Assembly: GCF_017502485.1 (NCBI RefSeq)
Contig: NZ_JAFVUX010000020.1
Coordinates: 62,001 to 126,000, forward strand
Source: Helicobacter sp.
GTDB lineage: Bacteria > Campylobacterota > Campylobacteria > Campylobacterales > Helicobacteraceae
Reading direction: 5' to 3'
DNA length: 64,000 bases
Below the pieces are notes generated by a model. It saw only the letters and a program-made list of their open reading frames with translations. It ran no database searches and was not told the origin of the DNA. Numbering within the stretch: position 1 is the stretch's first letter; every line of letters begins with the position of its first letter. A program made the translations under genes and the position numbers. This document shows, one piece after another, positions 20,578 to 30,453 of the stretch.

Positions 20578-21045
20578 TTATTGATAGGTGTATGGCACTT
20601 CATAGTATTGCAACTCTTTTATAAGCTGCTGCGCCTTTAGGTATTCTTTAGGGATATAGACAATTAGGTCAATGGAGTTGCTATTTTTACTATAAGCAAA
20701 CTCAATATTCTTTTGCTTAAAGAGCTCATTTAAGCAGAAAAACAAATACTGATCTACTGCCGCAATAAAAATCTTTTGCGGAATAGCCTGAATGTCTGGA
20801 TCAACAAAATCCACAAAAATATCAAACTCATGCGCCGGATAAGAATAGGCTTTATTAAAATTTTTAAGATTATCAAGCCAATTGTCTTTTGTGAGATTTG
20901 GTGCTAACGCAACCGGAGCTTCCGTTGCGAACTCAACATCAACTTGCCTAGCCCCAACTTGTGTCTTATAGTAGAGTAGCCACCCAAAGCTACCCCCCAC
21001 AAACACACTCACAAGCAAGACAATAAAGATGGTCCTTGTTTTCAT
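20578..21045 (-). CDS. HP0398-like membrane-anchored protein
   Basis: 155 aa with one N-terminal membrane segment (IFIVLLVSVFVGGSFGWLLYY) followed by a soluble domain. No enzymatic motif is visible. Its place between rpsA and serA is the same as that of HP0398 in H. pylori, so it belongs to that uncharacterised conserved family. Likely periplasm-facing or cytoplasm-facing single-pass protein; topology not resolvable by eye. Confidence 0.75.
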   Translation of the reverse strand: MKTRTIFIVLLVSVFVGGSFGWLLYYKTQVGARQVDVEFATEAPVALAPNLTKDNWLDNLKNFNKAYSYPAHEFDIFVDFVDPDIQAIPQKIFIAAVDQYLFFCLNELFKQKNIEFAYSKNSNSIDLIVYIPKEYLKAQQLIKELQYYEVPYTYQ

Positions 21046-21056
21046 ATAGCCCCAAT

Positions 21057-22721
21057 TTATGAGCGTTGGATTTTATCTTTCAATTTGTCTCCAAGCGTCA
21101 TTTTATCAGTGCTATTGATTGCGCGGATTTCTTCTTTTTGCTTCTGTCGCTCTAGTCGCCTTACAGATATACGCACGCGGTTATTTTGCTTATCAATAGC
21201 AACAATCACACCTTCAATCTCACTACCAATCTCTATTTCTTCCTTTTTTAAGGGGTATAAATCTTCATTACGAATAAGCGCATCAACACCATCAACTTCA
21301 ATAAACACACCAAAATCTTTGCTATCTATCACCTTGCCCTTGACAATATCATCGACTTTATGTGTCTTGCTAAACACTTCTGCTGGGGACTCCTCAAGGG
21401 TACGCCTGCTAAGGGAGATTCTTTGATTAGCACTATCGATTTTGACGATTCTTACCTCAAGCTCTTGTCCAACCTTAAAAGCATCTTTGCACTTATTACC
21501 CTTCTCCCAAAAAGCATCTTCATTATGTAGTAGTCCATCAACCTGTCCTAGGCTAATAAATGCGCCAAAATCTGTCAAGGTAGCAACCTTGCCCTTTACA
21601 ACATCATTAAGCTTATAGGTTTTCATAAAGTTATCAAAAGGCTTTTCTAAAAGATTCTTTAAGGATACACGCAGTCTGCGATTAGCAGGGTTAATTTCAA
21701 TCACTTCGACATCAATCTCATCACCAACTTTCACAATATCGCTCGGATGTTTAATATTCTTATCCCAAGAAAGCTCAGAAATATGCAAGAAGCCTTCCAT
21801 ATCATTGCCAATATCTACAAACGCACCATACGCTTCAATATTACTGACAACAACCTTAATTGTATAGCCCTTTTTCAACTCTTTTTGTACTTCTTGCCAA
21901 GGATCTTGCGTAACAGCCTTGATAGAGAAAGACAATCGCTTCTTCTCTTCATCATAACCTACGACCTTAAGAGATACACGATCATCTTCTTTATAGAGCT
22001 TTGCAGTATTGACAGGACCTTTATGGCTAATCTCTGTGTAATGCACAAGCCCCTTAACTCCATCAACTTCCACAAACATCCCAAAGCTTGTGATGCTTTT
22101 GACAACTCCTTCAAAAACCTTACCCTCTTCTCCTAAAAGCTTTTTCACACCTTCTGCCTGTCTTGCATCATCAATTTCAAAAAATCTTTTACGAGATACA
22201 ATGATGGAGCGCTCATCTGGACGCACATCAATAATGCAAGCCTTGATCCTTTGTCCAATGTTTTTGGCAGAATCTTTAAGTGCGGCAGCAGCACGAGGCA
22301 TAAAGTAATCCACCCCATCAGCTTCTAACACATAACCACCTTTATTCTTGCGAACGATCTTGCCCTCAACGACCTTATCTTTGAAATCACTACCTAGCTC
22401 TTTGATTTTCCGCTCGACATTAGCAAGCTTAATTGCCTTTTTGTGCGACACACTAGGTCGCTCACCCTTCCCAGAGGATACGAACACGATAATTTCATCA
22501 CCCACATTAAAGGGGATTTTCCCTCTCTCATCAGCAACCTCTGCTAACCCTAAAAACCCCTCTATCTTCTCGCCCACATCAACAAGTAAGCCATTGTCGT
22601 GAATAGCAATTACCTTGCCTATTTTCACCTGCCCTAGCTCTTCTTGCTTCTCTCTTTCTGCGAGCATTCTTGCGAACTCGCCATTATCCTCTGTATCATC
22701 CAAAACTTTCAACATTGTCAT
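21057..22721 (-). CDS. rpsA: 30S ribosomal protein S1
   Basis: 554 aa, mRNA-binding protein of the small subunit, here with six S1 (OB-fold) repeats beginning near residues 33, 118, 202, 287, 375 and 461. Repeats show the G.V..I...G.FV...G..GL.H.SE pattern (for example GMFVEVDGVKGLVHYTEISH and GAFVDIGNDMEGFLHISELSW). The start is ambiguous between MTMLK at 22721 and the ATG 6 nt later; AAAGG upstream can serve either. Confidence 0.95.
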   Translation of the reverse strand: MTMLKVLDDTEDNGEFARMLAEREKQEELGQVKIGKVIAIHDNGLLVDVGEKIEGFLGLAEVADERGKIPFNVGDEIIVFVSSGKGERPSVSHKKAIKLANVERKIKELGSDFKDKVVEGKIVRKNKGGYVLEADGVDYFMPRAAAALKDSAKNIGQRIKACIIDVRPDERSIIVSRKRFFEIDDARQAEGVKKLLGEEGKVFEGVVKSITSFGMFVEVDGVKGLVHYTEISHKGPVNTAKLYKEDDRVSLKVVGYDEEKKRLSFSIKAVTQDPWQEVQKELKKGYTIKVVVSNIEAYGAFVDIGNDMEGFLHISELSWDKNIKHPSDIVKVGDEIDVEVIEINPANRRLRVSLKNLLEKPFDNFMKTYKLNDVVKGKVATLTDFGAFISLGQVDGLLHNEDAFWEKGNKCKDAFKVGQELEVRIVKIDSANQRISLSRRTLEESPAEVFSKTHKVDDIVKGKVIDSKDFGVFIEVDGVDALIRNEDLYPLKKEEIEIGSEIEGVIVAIDKQNNRVRISVRRLERQKQKEEIRAINSTDKMTLGDKLKDKIQRS

Positions 22722-22845
22722 TTGCCTTTATGAAAAATGTGGCAATTCTAGCTAAGTTTTGCTTTTAATAAGCTTTATTTTCAGCTTAATGGGGATAGAT
22801 TCTTAAGCTGGCTAGAATCTAGTGCAAGGCTCTACATCACTGATA

Positions 22846-25443
22846 TTAACCCAAATCTCGATGTATGATCTCTACACTCAAAGCAGAATTTTTCACATCA
22901 AACACCACTTTGTCTCCCTCTTGCACCTTTGCTTCTAAAATCAATTCCGCAAGCCTATCCTCAATCTCTTCATACATCGCTCTTTTTAGTGGGCGCGCAC
23001 CAAAGACTGGATCAAACCCAACTTCTGCAATAAAGGCTTTCGCACTTTGTGTAAGCTCAATGCTAATACCCCTATCACTTAGCTTTGTAGCAATATGGGC
23101 AAGTAGATTCTCAACAATCTGTGTAATATTGGCAAGTGAGAGTGGGTTAAATAGCACAATATCATCAAGCCGATTGATAAACTCTGGCTTAAAGTAGGAT
23201 TTTAGCTCATCGCGTACCGCTACTTCACGCGCCTTTTTATCAACCATATCCATAATCTTTTGACTACCGATATTGCTCGTTAGGATAATAATTGTGTTTT
23301 TGCAATCTATCGTTACGCCCTTATTATCAGTAATCCGCCCATCATCAAGTACTTGTAAAAGTAGATTAAACACATCTGGGTGCGCCTTTTCAATTTCATC
23401 AAAAAGCACCACGCTATAAGGCTTTCTGCGCAGAGCTTCTGTAAGCTGACCGCCTTCTTCATAACCCACATAGCCCGGAGCTGCACCCACTAGGCGACTC
23501 ACTTCGTGCTTTTGCATATACTCACTCATATCAAAGCGGATAAGATTCTTCTCGCTATCAAACAAAAAGCGCGCTAATGCCTTGGCAGATTCTGTCTTCC
23601 CCACACCCGTTGGTCCTAGGAACAAAAAGCTGCCTATGGGGCGATTACTATCGCTTAGCCCCGCTTTATTGCGCTTTATTGCGCGTGCTATGGCTTTTAA
23701 AGCTTCATCTTGCCCAACCACACTCTGTGCCAGCTCATCTTCTATACCCAGAATCCTATCTTTTTCACTTTGGAGCATTTTGCGCACAGGAATGTGTGTC
23801 CAACGGCTTACAATCTCTGCAATGCTCTCTTGTGTTACAGAGTTTTTCAGCAGTGTTCCGCCCTCTTGCATACTTTCCCACTTCTGCTCCAATGCCTGTA
23901 ATGCTTCTTTCTCTGCTGGTAAAAGCCCATATTCAATCTCGGCAGCCCTTTGCAAATTACCCTCACGCTTAGCGATCTCACACTCACTGCGCAAGGCATC
24001 TATCTTGTCTTTGCTTTGTGCGATTTCTTGGAAGACTTGCTTTTCATTTTCAAACTGCGCTTCAAGCCGCCTTTGCTCTTCTTTGGTATTACCCAGCTCT
24101 TTTTCAATTTCAGCAAGCCTATCGGTGCTCGCACCTTTTTTGGAAGTATTGCTTGCCTCCATTTTAATAGCTTCTTGCTCAATGGTTAGATTCTCAATTT
24201 CGCGCTTAATAGAAGCAAGTGCATTTGGCTGGGACTCTATCTGCATTTTTAGCTCCGCGGCGGCTTCATCGATTAGATCAATTGCCTTATCAGGCAAAAA
24301 CCTATCTGCAATATAGCGCGCTGAGAGCTTTGCTGCTGCCACAAGCGCAGAATCTGTAATGCTCACTTTATGGTGGGCTTCAAGCCGCTCTTTAATCCCG
24401 CGCAAAATTTGTAAAGATTGACTCACACTTGGCTCATTAAGCGCAATAGGCTGGAATCTGCGCGTAAGTGCGGCATCTTTCTCAAAATATTTGCGATATT
24501 CTTTGAGTGTGGTTGCACCAATGGTGTGTAGCTCACCACGCGCTAAAGCTGGCTTTAAGATATTTGCCGCATCCATACTGCCTTCAGCCGCCCCAGCCCC
24601 TACAATGGTATGTATCTCATCGATAAACAAAATCACATTTCCAGCCTTTTTGACTTCATCAACAACTGCTTTTAATCGCTCTTCAAACTCCCCGCGATAC
24701 TTCGCCCCAGCCACAAGCGCACTCATATCAAGCGCAATAACTCGCTTATGCTGTAAGCTTATAGGCACTTCCTTTTGCACAATCCTTTGCGCTAGTCCCT
24801 CTACCACAGCCGTTTTCCCCACGCCCGGCTCACCTAGTAGAATAGGATTATTTTTGCTCTTGCGGATAAGGATTTGCATCATTCGCATAATTTCCTCATC
24901 TCTACCAATGACTGGATCAAGGCTGTTTTCCAACGCTTTTGCCGTTAGATCAATCCCAAACTTCGCCAAAGACTGCAAGGTGCTATCGTCATTTTGATTG
25001 CTGATTTTCGCACCTGCACGCATAGATTCTAGGCTCTTTGCTAGCTCGCGCATATCGACATACTTTCCTAAAATTTTGGCAAACACTTCACTCTTAGCAT
25101 TTGCGATGATAATGCTATCTAGCGCGATATAGCTATCACCATTTTGCGTGGCATATCCTTGCGCATTATGTAGGGCATTGGCAAGCTCTTGGGAGAGTCG
25201 CAAACTCTCTTTGCTTACTTGGGAAGATTTGGGGAGATTTTCTACCGCGCTTTTTGCCTCTAGTGTAATAACAGCTTTATCAGCGTTCATAGCATTTAGG
25301 GCTTGGTTTAAGATACTTTGCGTATCAGTAAGCATAGCCCAAAGCAAGTGGGCAGAAGTAATTTCTTGATTATTGGCGTGCAGTGCCAAAGAAGCCGCAG
25401 AATCTAGGGCTTCTTTGCTTTGGTTAGTTAGCTTCTCAAACAT
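22846..25443 (-). CDS. clpB: ATP-dependent chaperone ClpB
   Basis: 865 aa disaggregase working with DnaK. N-terminal Clp repeat domain, first AAA domain with [13 protein letters not shown] and [10 protein letters not shown], a middle coiled-coil domain of about 120 residues (rich in Glu/Lys/Gln, roughly 405-525), second AAA domain with [14 protein letters not shown] and [13 protein letters not shown]. Length matches full ClpB rather than ClpA/ClpC. Preceded by a canonical promoter with an HspR-like operator. Confidence 0.97.
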   Translation of the reverse strand: MFEKLTNQSKEALDSAASLALHANNQEITSAHLLWAMLTDTQSILNQALNAMNADKAVITLEAKSAVENLPKSSQVSKESLRLSQELANALHNAQGYATQNGDSYIALDSIIIANAKSEVFAKILGKYVDMRELAKSLESMRAGAKISNQNDDSTLQSLAKFGIDLTAKALENSLDPVIGRDEEIMRMMQILIRKSKNNPILLGEPGVGKTAVVEGLAQRIVQKEVPISLQHKRVIALDMSALVAGAKYRGEFEERLKAVVDEVKKAGNVILFIDEIHTIVGAGAAEGSMDAANILKPALARGELHTIGATTLKEYRKYFEKDAALTRRFQPIALNEPSVSQSLQILRGIKERLEAHHKVSITDSALVAAAKLSARYIADRFLPDKAIDLIDEAAAELKMQIESQPNALASIKREIENLTIEQEAIKMEASNTSKKGASTDRLAEIEKELGNTKEEQRRLEAQFENEKQVFQEIAQSKDKIDALRSECEIAKREGNLQRAAEIEYGLLPAEKEALQALEQKWESMQEGGTLLKNSVTQESIAEIVSRWTHIPVRKMLQSEKDRILGIEDELAQSVVGQDEALKAIARAIKRNKAGLSDSNRPIGSFLFLGPTGVGKTESAKALARFLFDSEKNLIRFDMSEYMQKHEVSRLVGAAPGYVGYEEGGQLTEALRRKPYSVVLFDEIEKAHPDVFNLLLQVLDDGRITDNKGVTIDCKNTIIILTSNIGSQKIMDMVDKKAREVAVRDELKSYFKPEFINRLDDIVLFNPLSLANITQIVENLLAHIATKLSDRGISIELTQSAKAFIAEVGFDPVFGARPLKRAMYEEIEDRLAELILEAKVQEGDKVVFDVKNSALSVEIIHRDLG

Positions 25444-25533
25444 CTCTTACTCCTTAATATCCACATAATCATATAACCCAAAGCAATGACTACACACCAA
25501 ATAGCTATCACTGCTAAGTTTTATATGCTTAGC

Positions 25534-25562
25534 ATTATATAAATTTAGTCATTTACTATCAA
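25534..25562 (-). promoter_or_regulatory. clpB promoter (TTGATA-N17-TATAAT)
   Basis: On the minus strand TTGATA (25557-25562) and TATAAT (25534-25539) are separated by exactly 17 bp, about 90 bp upstream of clpB. It is the best sigma-70-type promoter in the window. The remaining gap to the divergent gene at 25695 contains two AGAWTCT words and no other gene. Confidence 0.6.
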
Positions 25563-25563
25563 G
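25543..25563 (-). promoter_or_regulatory. HAIR-like HspR operator
   Basis: Minus-strand CTTGATA-N7-ACTAAAT fits the HspR operator CTTGAGT-N7-ACTCAAG at 10 of 14 positions with exact spacing, and lies over the clpB -35 and spacer. HspR control of clpB is known in Campylobacter. The match is partial, so the assignment is inference. Confidence 0.42.
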
Positions 25564-25694
25564 TTTATTTATAGGTAAGCACATAGACTCTAAGTAGAAT
25601 CTAGCAAATTTCAAAGTAGATTCTACTATCGCCAGCACTACACAAAACCACCACCTTAAGCTATAATACCCAATATCCACCCTAAAGGCGTGTA

Positions 25695-26954
25695 ATGACC
25701 CAGCCCACAAACCCCACCGCACTACTCATACTCTACAATCCCTACTATGAAAACAATGTCATAGAATCTCACCTTGCAATCCTTAAAGCACAAGGCAAAG
25801 TCGCCTTTGGCAAGGTGAAATCCAAAATGCGCGCGCCAAAGCCACACGCCCAAGCAGAGCCTAGCAAGCCTGCCCAGATTCTAGAGCCACCTAGCACCAC
25901 CTTTGCCAATGAGTCGTGGGCGCAGCTTATGGCTAGCACTTCTAGCGATAGTCCCTTGCAGCTATTTTTGAGCGATTATGCTAATCTTTATGTCTGCAAA
26001 GTTACTTCCATAGCCAAAGAGCAGCCAGCTGAGTCCCCCGCCTACTACGAGCAAAAGCAGCTTGATGTGGAGCTGTGGTTTCTAATCACAGATATGCGTG
26101 AGCTGGTGCGAGATGACTTCACATCTGTGCGCGATAACTTCTTGGCAAATTTTATCACCTTGCACAATAACCGCACCTTTGCCATCTATGGCAACGACTA
26201 CACCTACCCGCTTTTCATCACGCTAAAGTCCAATCAAAGCTACTTCGCCCAAGATGAGTCCCACTACCACAATATGTTTAAAACAAATGAGCAAATCCAA
26301 ATCCGCCAGCACTTAATCGACTATACCTTTGGCACAAAGCTTGCCAACGCGCTCCTGCCAGATTCTATGGAGAGCCTTATCAACGCCGAGATAGAATACC
26401 TTGCCAACAGAGAGAACCCGCTCTATGACTGCACAGGCATTGTCCTACTCTATGCCAAATCAATGGAGCAAGAAATTATGCGATTCTACCGCGTGCTTTT
26501 TGCTACGCTCGTTGAGTTTGAGAGCACGCTTACAGAGGTAGAGTCCCCCCTAGCTGCGATCACCTACAGCGTGCAGGAGGTAGAATCTAGCGTGCAAGAG
26601 TGGCTTGAAGGCAAGGCGAAAAGCACTCCAGCCCTTGGCACGACAAAGCACCTACGCAAATGCGCCCAACAAGTGCTAGAGCAGTGGAAACACGACAAAG
26701 CCTATAAGCTAGATTCTAGCTTGAATAAACACGAAATTAGCTACCTTGCTGGCATAAAGCTTGGCTCATTTATTAACACTCTTCAAGCAGTCCGCAACCC
26801 AGCAGCACACGCAAGCAGCCCGAGCCTAGCGCAGGCTTCTACACTGCGTGAGCGGATTCTAGGTATAGGACGAGAAAGTGTGCTTATAACCCTACTCCTA
26901 GCACTTAACGCGCTGCAAGCTCCTAAAATCTACCTAGATTCTACTTCTAGATGA
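25695..26954 (+). CDS. orphan protein with C-terminal HEPN-like motif
   Basis: 419 aa, function not recognised. The N-terminus (ALLILYNPYYENNVIESHLAI, then GKVAFGKVKSKM) begins a beta-rich part with a second block DYANLYVCKVTSI and DVELWFLITDM; this is loosely reminiscent of PUA/EVE-type folds but I cannot confirm it. The C-terminal third is helical and contains AVRNPAAHAS (residues 367-372 R-N-x-x-x-H), which fits the Rx4H motif of HEPN domains, common in RNases and defence or toxin proteins. No signal peptide. Stands alone, divergent from clpB. Confidence 0.6.
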   Translation: MTQPTNPTALLILYNPYYENNVIESHLAILKAQGKVAFGKVKSKMRAPKPHAQAEPSKPAQILEPPSTTFANESWAQLMASTSSDSPLQLFLSDYANLYVCKVTSIAKEQPAESPAYYEQKQLDVELWFLITDMRELVRDDFTSVRDNFLANFITLHNNRTFAIYGNDYTYPLFITLKSNQSYFAQDESHYHNMFKTNEQIQIRQHLIDYTFGTKLANALLPDSMESLINAEIEYLANRENPLYDCTGIVLLYAKSMEQEIMRFYRVLFATLVEFESTLTEVESPLAAITYSVQEVESSVQEWLEGKAKSTPALGTTKHLRKCAQQVLEQWKHDKAYKLDSSLNKHEISYLAGIKLGSFINTLQAVRNPAAHASSPSLAQASTLRERILGIGRESVLITLLLALNALQAPKIYLDSTSR

Positions 26955-26978
26955 CAAGCCTGCTACCAAATATCAAAG

Positions 26979-27674
26979 CTAGATTCTAGGTAACCATAAG
27001 GCGACATTGCTCTGCTCGTAGCTTAGATAAGTGCTCTCTCCGTGCCCGGGGAAAATCTCTATATCTGCCCCGCCGAACTCCTGTGCCCCAAGCGCGCCAA
27101 ATCGTTGCAAAGAGTCGCGCATATCGCTAGGGCTAGAATATGGGAAATCATAGCGACCAATACTACGCTTAAAGACAAAATCCCCACTATACATACTAGA
27201 CTTTTGGATTCTACCTGCGCTATCTCTTTGACTTAGACATACCGCAGAGCAGCCCGGCGTATGCCCCGGGAAGTGTAGGTAGCTCACCTCCACCCCACCT
27301 AGCACAAACTCACTTCTCCCCTTATCGCAGCTCACAAGCACATCATTTGCACTAAACTCATAGGGCATAAGCCCAGTGCCAAAGCAATCGTTCTCTAGCA
27401 TAAAGCTATCATCTCTAGGGCAATACAGCGGAATCTCTGGGCGCGCTTGCTTGATTTTTGCCACATCAAAGATATGGTCAAAATGCCCGTGTGTAAGTAA
27501 AATCGCTAAAGGATTTGGGCTAGATTCTAGCACCCACTGCGCGCTTCCCATACCCGGATCGATAATAAACTCCCCCTGCTCACTTTGCACGATATAGCAG
27601 TTTGTCTCATACTCCCCAAACGCCTTGCATAAATGCTGGAGTCTTTTTAGCACTTTTTTTTCTTGCATACTCAT
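26979..27674 (-). CDS. MBL-fold metallo-hydrolase (glyoxalase II-like)
   Basis: 231 aa. Zinc-binding LLTHGHFDHIFD (HxHxDH), HFPGHTPGCSA, YSGDFVF with the bridging Asp, and EIFPGHGEST complete the beta-lactamase-fold hydrolase set. Substrate is unknown; relatives are annotated as hydroxyacylglutathione hydrolase-like. Start at 27674 or 27668 (MSMQEKKV / MQEKKV), both served by AAAGGGGAGG. Codons 3-5 of the shorter form contain an A8 run. Cotranscribed with the rod protein gene is possible (59 bp gap). Confidence 0.88.
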   Translation of the reverse strand: MSMQEKKVLKRLQHLCKAFGEYETNCYIVQSEQGEFIIDPGMGSAQWVLESSPNPLAILLTHGHFDHIFDVAKIKQARPEIPLYCPRDDSFMLENDCFGTGLMPYEFSANDVLVSCDKGRSEFVLGGVEVSYLHFPGHTPGCSAVCLSQRDSAGRIQKSSMYSGDFVFKRSIGRYDFPYSSPSDMRDSLQRFGALGAQEFGGADIEIFPGHGESTYLSYEQSNVALWLPRI

Positions 27675-27732
27675 AGCCTCCCCTTTCACAACCTTTGCGC
27701 GATTATCATTGCACACTTTTACGCTTTATCAC

Positions 27733-28566
27733 CTATGCTCTCACAGCAAGCTTGCCAATAGCTTCAGGCGCGAAGTCATCGACAAAGGTTCGCATTGCTT
27801 TAGAATACATATCCACTAAGCGATTTGTCTCAATAAGTGCGGTCATTTCTTTAACCGCATTGACATTGCTCTTTTCGATAAATCCTTGCGCAAGCGAGCC
27901 ATCATTGATAGAAATCACGCGGTCTTCTATGCGCTCTTGTGGGTAGCTGTAAAGATTGTTGCCCACTTTTTGCAGGTATTTAGGGTTATCAAAGCTTACA
28001 ATCGCTAGCGCACCGCCCTCTGCTGGGGCATTTTGCTCTTCATTAGCACTAGAGCGGAAAAAGAGATTGCCATTTTTGTCCGCTTCTACCTGCATACCCT
28101 GCCCTATGATGATCCCACCTTCTCCATCAAGCCCAGCGCGAGATAGCACGCGGAAGCCTTGCTTAGTGCTAAGATAGCCTTCATTATCAATAGTGAAGCT
28201 TCCATCACGCGTATATCGCACGCCATCTGGGGTTTGTATAGCAAAGTAGGCATTGGGCTTTTGCAGGGCGAAGTCTAGTGGGTTCTCTGTTTGCGCAATC
28301 GCACCACTTGAGAACTCTGTGTATTCCTCACTGATGATTGGGACGCGGTTTAGGTTGCGGTTTTGGTATTGTGCAGCAGCACGCGTGTGGTCTTTGAGTG
28401 GCAAGGTATCTTGCGTTTGCTTATAAAGCCGCAAGAAATCGCCTATTACCACATCATCGCGCTTAAAGCCATTGGTATTGAGATTGGCAAGGTTGTTTGA
28501 GACGACATCCAAGCGGTTAAACTGCGTGATCATTCCACCTGTGGCAGAGTAGTAGCCATTTATCAT
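27733..28566 (-). CDS. flgG: flagellar basal-body rod protein (FlgG/FlgF family, HP1092-type)
   Basis: 277 aa rod protein. N-terminal Flg_bb_rod motif MINGYYSATGGMITQFNRL followed by DVVSNNLANLNTNGFKRDD, a central LSRAGL region, and the C-terminal EKSNVNAVKEMTALIETNR helix are diagnostic of FlgF/FlgG. Helicobacter and Campylobacter carry two such paralogues; this one (with YYSATGGM) is closer to the HP1092/FlgG-1 or FlgF-like type than to the distal rod FlgG, so the symbol is provisional. A sigma-54 promoter precedes it, consistent with class 2 flagellar genes. Confidence 0.88.
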   Translation of the reverse strand: MINGYYSATGGMITQFNRLDVVSNNLANLNTNGFKRDDVVIGDFLRLYKQTQDTLPLKDHTRAAAQYQNRNLNRVPIISEEYTEFSSGAIAQTENPLDFALQKPNAYFAIQTPDGVRYTRDGSFTIDNEGYLSTKQGFRVLSRAGLDGEGGIIIGQGMQVEADKNGNLFFRSSANEEQNAPAEGGALAIVSFDNPKYLQKVGNNLYSYPQERIEDRVISINDGSLAQGFIEKSNVNAVKEMTALIETNRLVDMYSKAMRTFVDDFAPEAIGKLAVRA

Positions 28567-28606
28567 ATCCTATCCTTAGGGCTTGAAGTAACTTATACCC
28601 CTTATT

Positions 28607-28624
28607 AAGCAACTTACATTCCAA
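28607..28624 (-). promoter_or_regulatory. sigma-54 promoter of the rod gene
   Basis: Minus strand TTGGAATGTAAGTTGCTT: GG (-24) and GC (-12) separated by 10 nt, matching the RpoN consensus TTGGcacgNNNNTTGCt. It lies about 40 bp upstream of the rod gene start. Fits known RpoN control of rod and hook genes. Confidence 0.65.
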
Positions 28625-28701
28625 CTAGAATCTACTTAGAATCAAAACAGATTCTACCTCACATAAGCCATAGCGCACACATAAAAGTAAGAATCTTTTA
28701 A

Positions 28702-28712
28702 GGGGGGGGGGG
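28702..28712 (+). repeat. G11 homopolymer tract
   Basis: Eleven G on the plus strand, the longest homopolymer seen in the window. It lies about 80 bp upstream of the sigma-54 site on the minus strand and within no intact gene. It may be a contingency tract left in decayed DNA, or act on promoter spacing. Confidence 0.7.
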
Positions 28713-28742
28713 CAATCACAAAATCCACCCCTTTATCATCAT

Positions 28743-28813
28743 AGCGAGCGTGGCAATCCATACTAGAATCCACTTGTTTTTTATGGATTGCTTCGGCTAC
28801 GCCTCGCAATGAC
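28743..28813. repeat. REP-like palindromic element
   Basis: Two arms: GCGAGCGTGGCAATCCATA and, after about 20 bp, TATGGATTGCTTCGG...CCTCGCAATGAC in inverse orientation. Core word ATTGCnnn...GCAATCCAT recurs at two other intergenic places in this window (34956, 37513). Resembles the widespread GTCATTGCGAG...GCAATCC family of intergenic palindromes. Confidence 0.6.
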
Positions 28814-29012
28814 GGGGAGAGGGCTTTTTCACTTTCGCCCCGATTGTCTGCTTCAAGGATTCTAAGATTTGCGGTGGGGCTGTGGGAGCTTTGCAGATTT
28901 TGTGAAAGGTTAGCGACCTTGTCGGTCGTGCCTTTAACTTAAGTGGCGAGTTTAACGCCCTCTCCACCTGCTTTCTACTCTCTTCTAAAATCTTTGGAAG
29001 TTGTTCTAACAC
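28797..29012 (-). pseudogene. small or truncated reading frame
   Basis: GTG-started frame of 71 aa beginning MLEQLPKILEESRKQVERAL, with AAGGA 5 nt before the start and an AT-rich promoter-like region upstream. The first 20 residues look like a genuine N-terminus and recall the start of some adenine-specific DNA methyltransferases, but the rest degenerates and ends inside the REP-like repeat (PSPRHCEA). Probably a gene remnant after deletion; identity not established. The whole 28567-29230 gap has no intact gene. Confidence 0.35.
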
Positions 29013-29230
29013 TACAATCCTTTTTTATAAAATTAACACGAACTCTAACTAAACTCTCTTTACACAGCCATATTTTCTTAATCTTTATGGGAAGCTTTGG
29101 CTATCTAGCAACGACAGAGAAACACCCTGCTAGAATCTAATCTGCCATTGTAAGCGATTTATCAGCACATAAATCAAGCATATAATCACTATTATTTAAA
29201 ACATCGTGCAATACCGGCATTTGTATCCTG

Positions 29231-30340
29231 CTACTCAAAATAGCGCAAGATGTTGTAGCCATTATCTTGCAAGAATTTTTCCTTTTGCATAAGCTTTATA
29301 TCGCTTTGCATCATATCTTTGACAAGCATTGCTAGGTCGTATTTAGGCTTCCAGCCTAGCAGCTTCTGCGCCTTGCTGGGATCACCTAGAAGTAGATCTA
29401 CTTCTGTGGGGCGGAAGTAGCGAGAATCCACCGCGACCACTTCTTGCCCCTGCGGTAGCTGATACTCACCCCTACACGCTTTGACCACGCCCACTTCATC
29501 AACCCCTTCCCCACGAAACTCCACTTCAATGCCAAGCTCCCCAAATGCCAGTGCCACAAAGTCGCGCACCTGTGTCGTAACGCCGGTGGCTACGACAAAG
29601 TCTTCAGGCTTTTGCTGCTGCAAGATGAGATACATCGCCTCTACATAGTCTTTGGCGTGCCCCCAATCGCGCTTGGCAGAGAGATTGCCTAGATAGAGCT
29701 TATCCTGCAAGCCTAGGGCGATCTTGCTCACAGCGCGCGTGATTTTGCGCGTAACAAATGTCTCGCCACGGATAGGGCTCTCGTGGTTGAACAAAATCCC
29801 ATTACAAGCAAACATATCGTATGCCTCTCTATAATTGATCGTAATCCAGTAGGCGTAGAGCTTAGCACAAGCATAGGGCGAGCGCGGGTAAAATGGCGTG
29901 CTCTCGCTCTGTGGCACAGCTTGCACTAGCCCATAGAGCTCGCTTGTGGAGGCTTGGTAGATTTTGGTGTGCTTGATTAGATCAAGCAAGCGCACTGCCT
30001 CTAGTATCCTAAGTGTGCCTATGCCATCGGCGTTTGCGGTGTATTCTGGTGTCTCAAAACTTACTTGCACATGGCTCATTGCCGCAAGGTTATAGATCTC
30101 ATCTGGACGCACTTCTTGGATAATACGGATAAGATTTGTAGAATCTGTCAAATCCCCATAATGTAAGAAAAAGTTGCGATTATCAATGTGTGGGTCTTGG
30201 TAGAGATGATCGATCCTATCAGTATTAAAAAGCGAGCTTCTGCGCTTAATGCCATGCACCTCATAGCCACGACTAAGGAGAAACTCCGCCAAATACGCGC
30301 CATCTTGCCCAGTAATACCTGTGATCAATGCCCTTTTCAT
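29231..30340 (-). CDS. gmd: GDP-mannose 4,6-dehydratase
   Basis: 369 aa SDR-family enzyme making GDP-4-keto-6-deoxymannose for GDP-fucose or related sugars used in LPS. Rossmann motif [16 protein letters not shown], catalytic STSELYG and Y-x3-K in [10 protein letters not shown], and family end [15 protein letters not shown]. The next pathway gene (GDP-fucose synthase) is not downstream here. A 28-codon frame (29137-29220, minus) follows with AGGA upstream, identity unknown. Confidence 0.97.
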   Translation of the reverse strand: MKRALITGITGQDGAYLAEFLLSRGYEVHGIKRRSSLFNTDRIDHLYQDPHIDNRNFFLHYGDLTDSTNLIRIIQEVRPDEIYNLAAMSHVQVSFETPEYTANADGIGTLRILEAVRLLDLIKHTKIYQASTSELYGLVQAVPQSESTPFYPRSPYACAKLYAYWITINYREAYDMFACNGILFNHESPIRGETFVTRKITRAVSKIALGLQDKLYLGNLSAKRDWGHAKDYVEAMYLILQQQKPEDFVVATGVTTQVRDFVALAFGELGIEVEFRGEGVDEVGVVKACRGEYQLPQGQEVVAVDSRYFRPTEVDLLLGDPSKAQKLLGWKPKYDLAMLVKDMMQSDIKLMQKEKFLQDNGYNILRYFE

Positions 30341-30441
30341 AAGCTTCCTTAAAAGTAGAGTATCACGCTAAAGAGCGCGAGTAAAAGCTCTCATTATAGC
30401 AAACTTCGCATTTTCTAACCCAATTTTAAACCTAGAGTGCC

Positions 30442-30447
30442 TATAAT
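30442..30447 (+). promoter_or_regulatory. -10 element of the putative 6S RNA
   Basis: TATAAT in context GTGCCTATAATGGCG, positioned so that transcription would begin near 30454, exactly where the closing stem of the predicted RNA starts. Confidence 0.6.
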
Positions 30448-30453
30448 GGCGTC

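Noticed and set aside
23582-24316. Long plus-strand frame (244 codons) opposite clpB
   Set aside because: Ser/Leu/Cys-rich shadow of the clpB codons, no ribosome site and no domain; clpB itself is certain.
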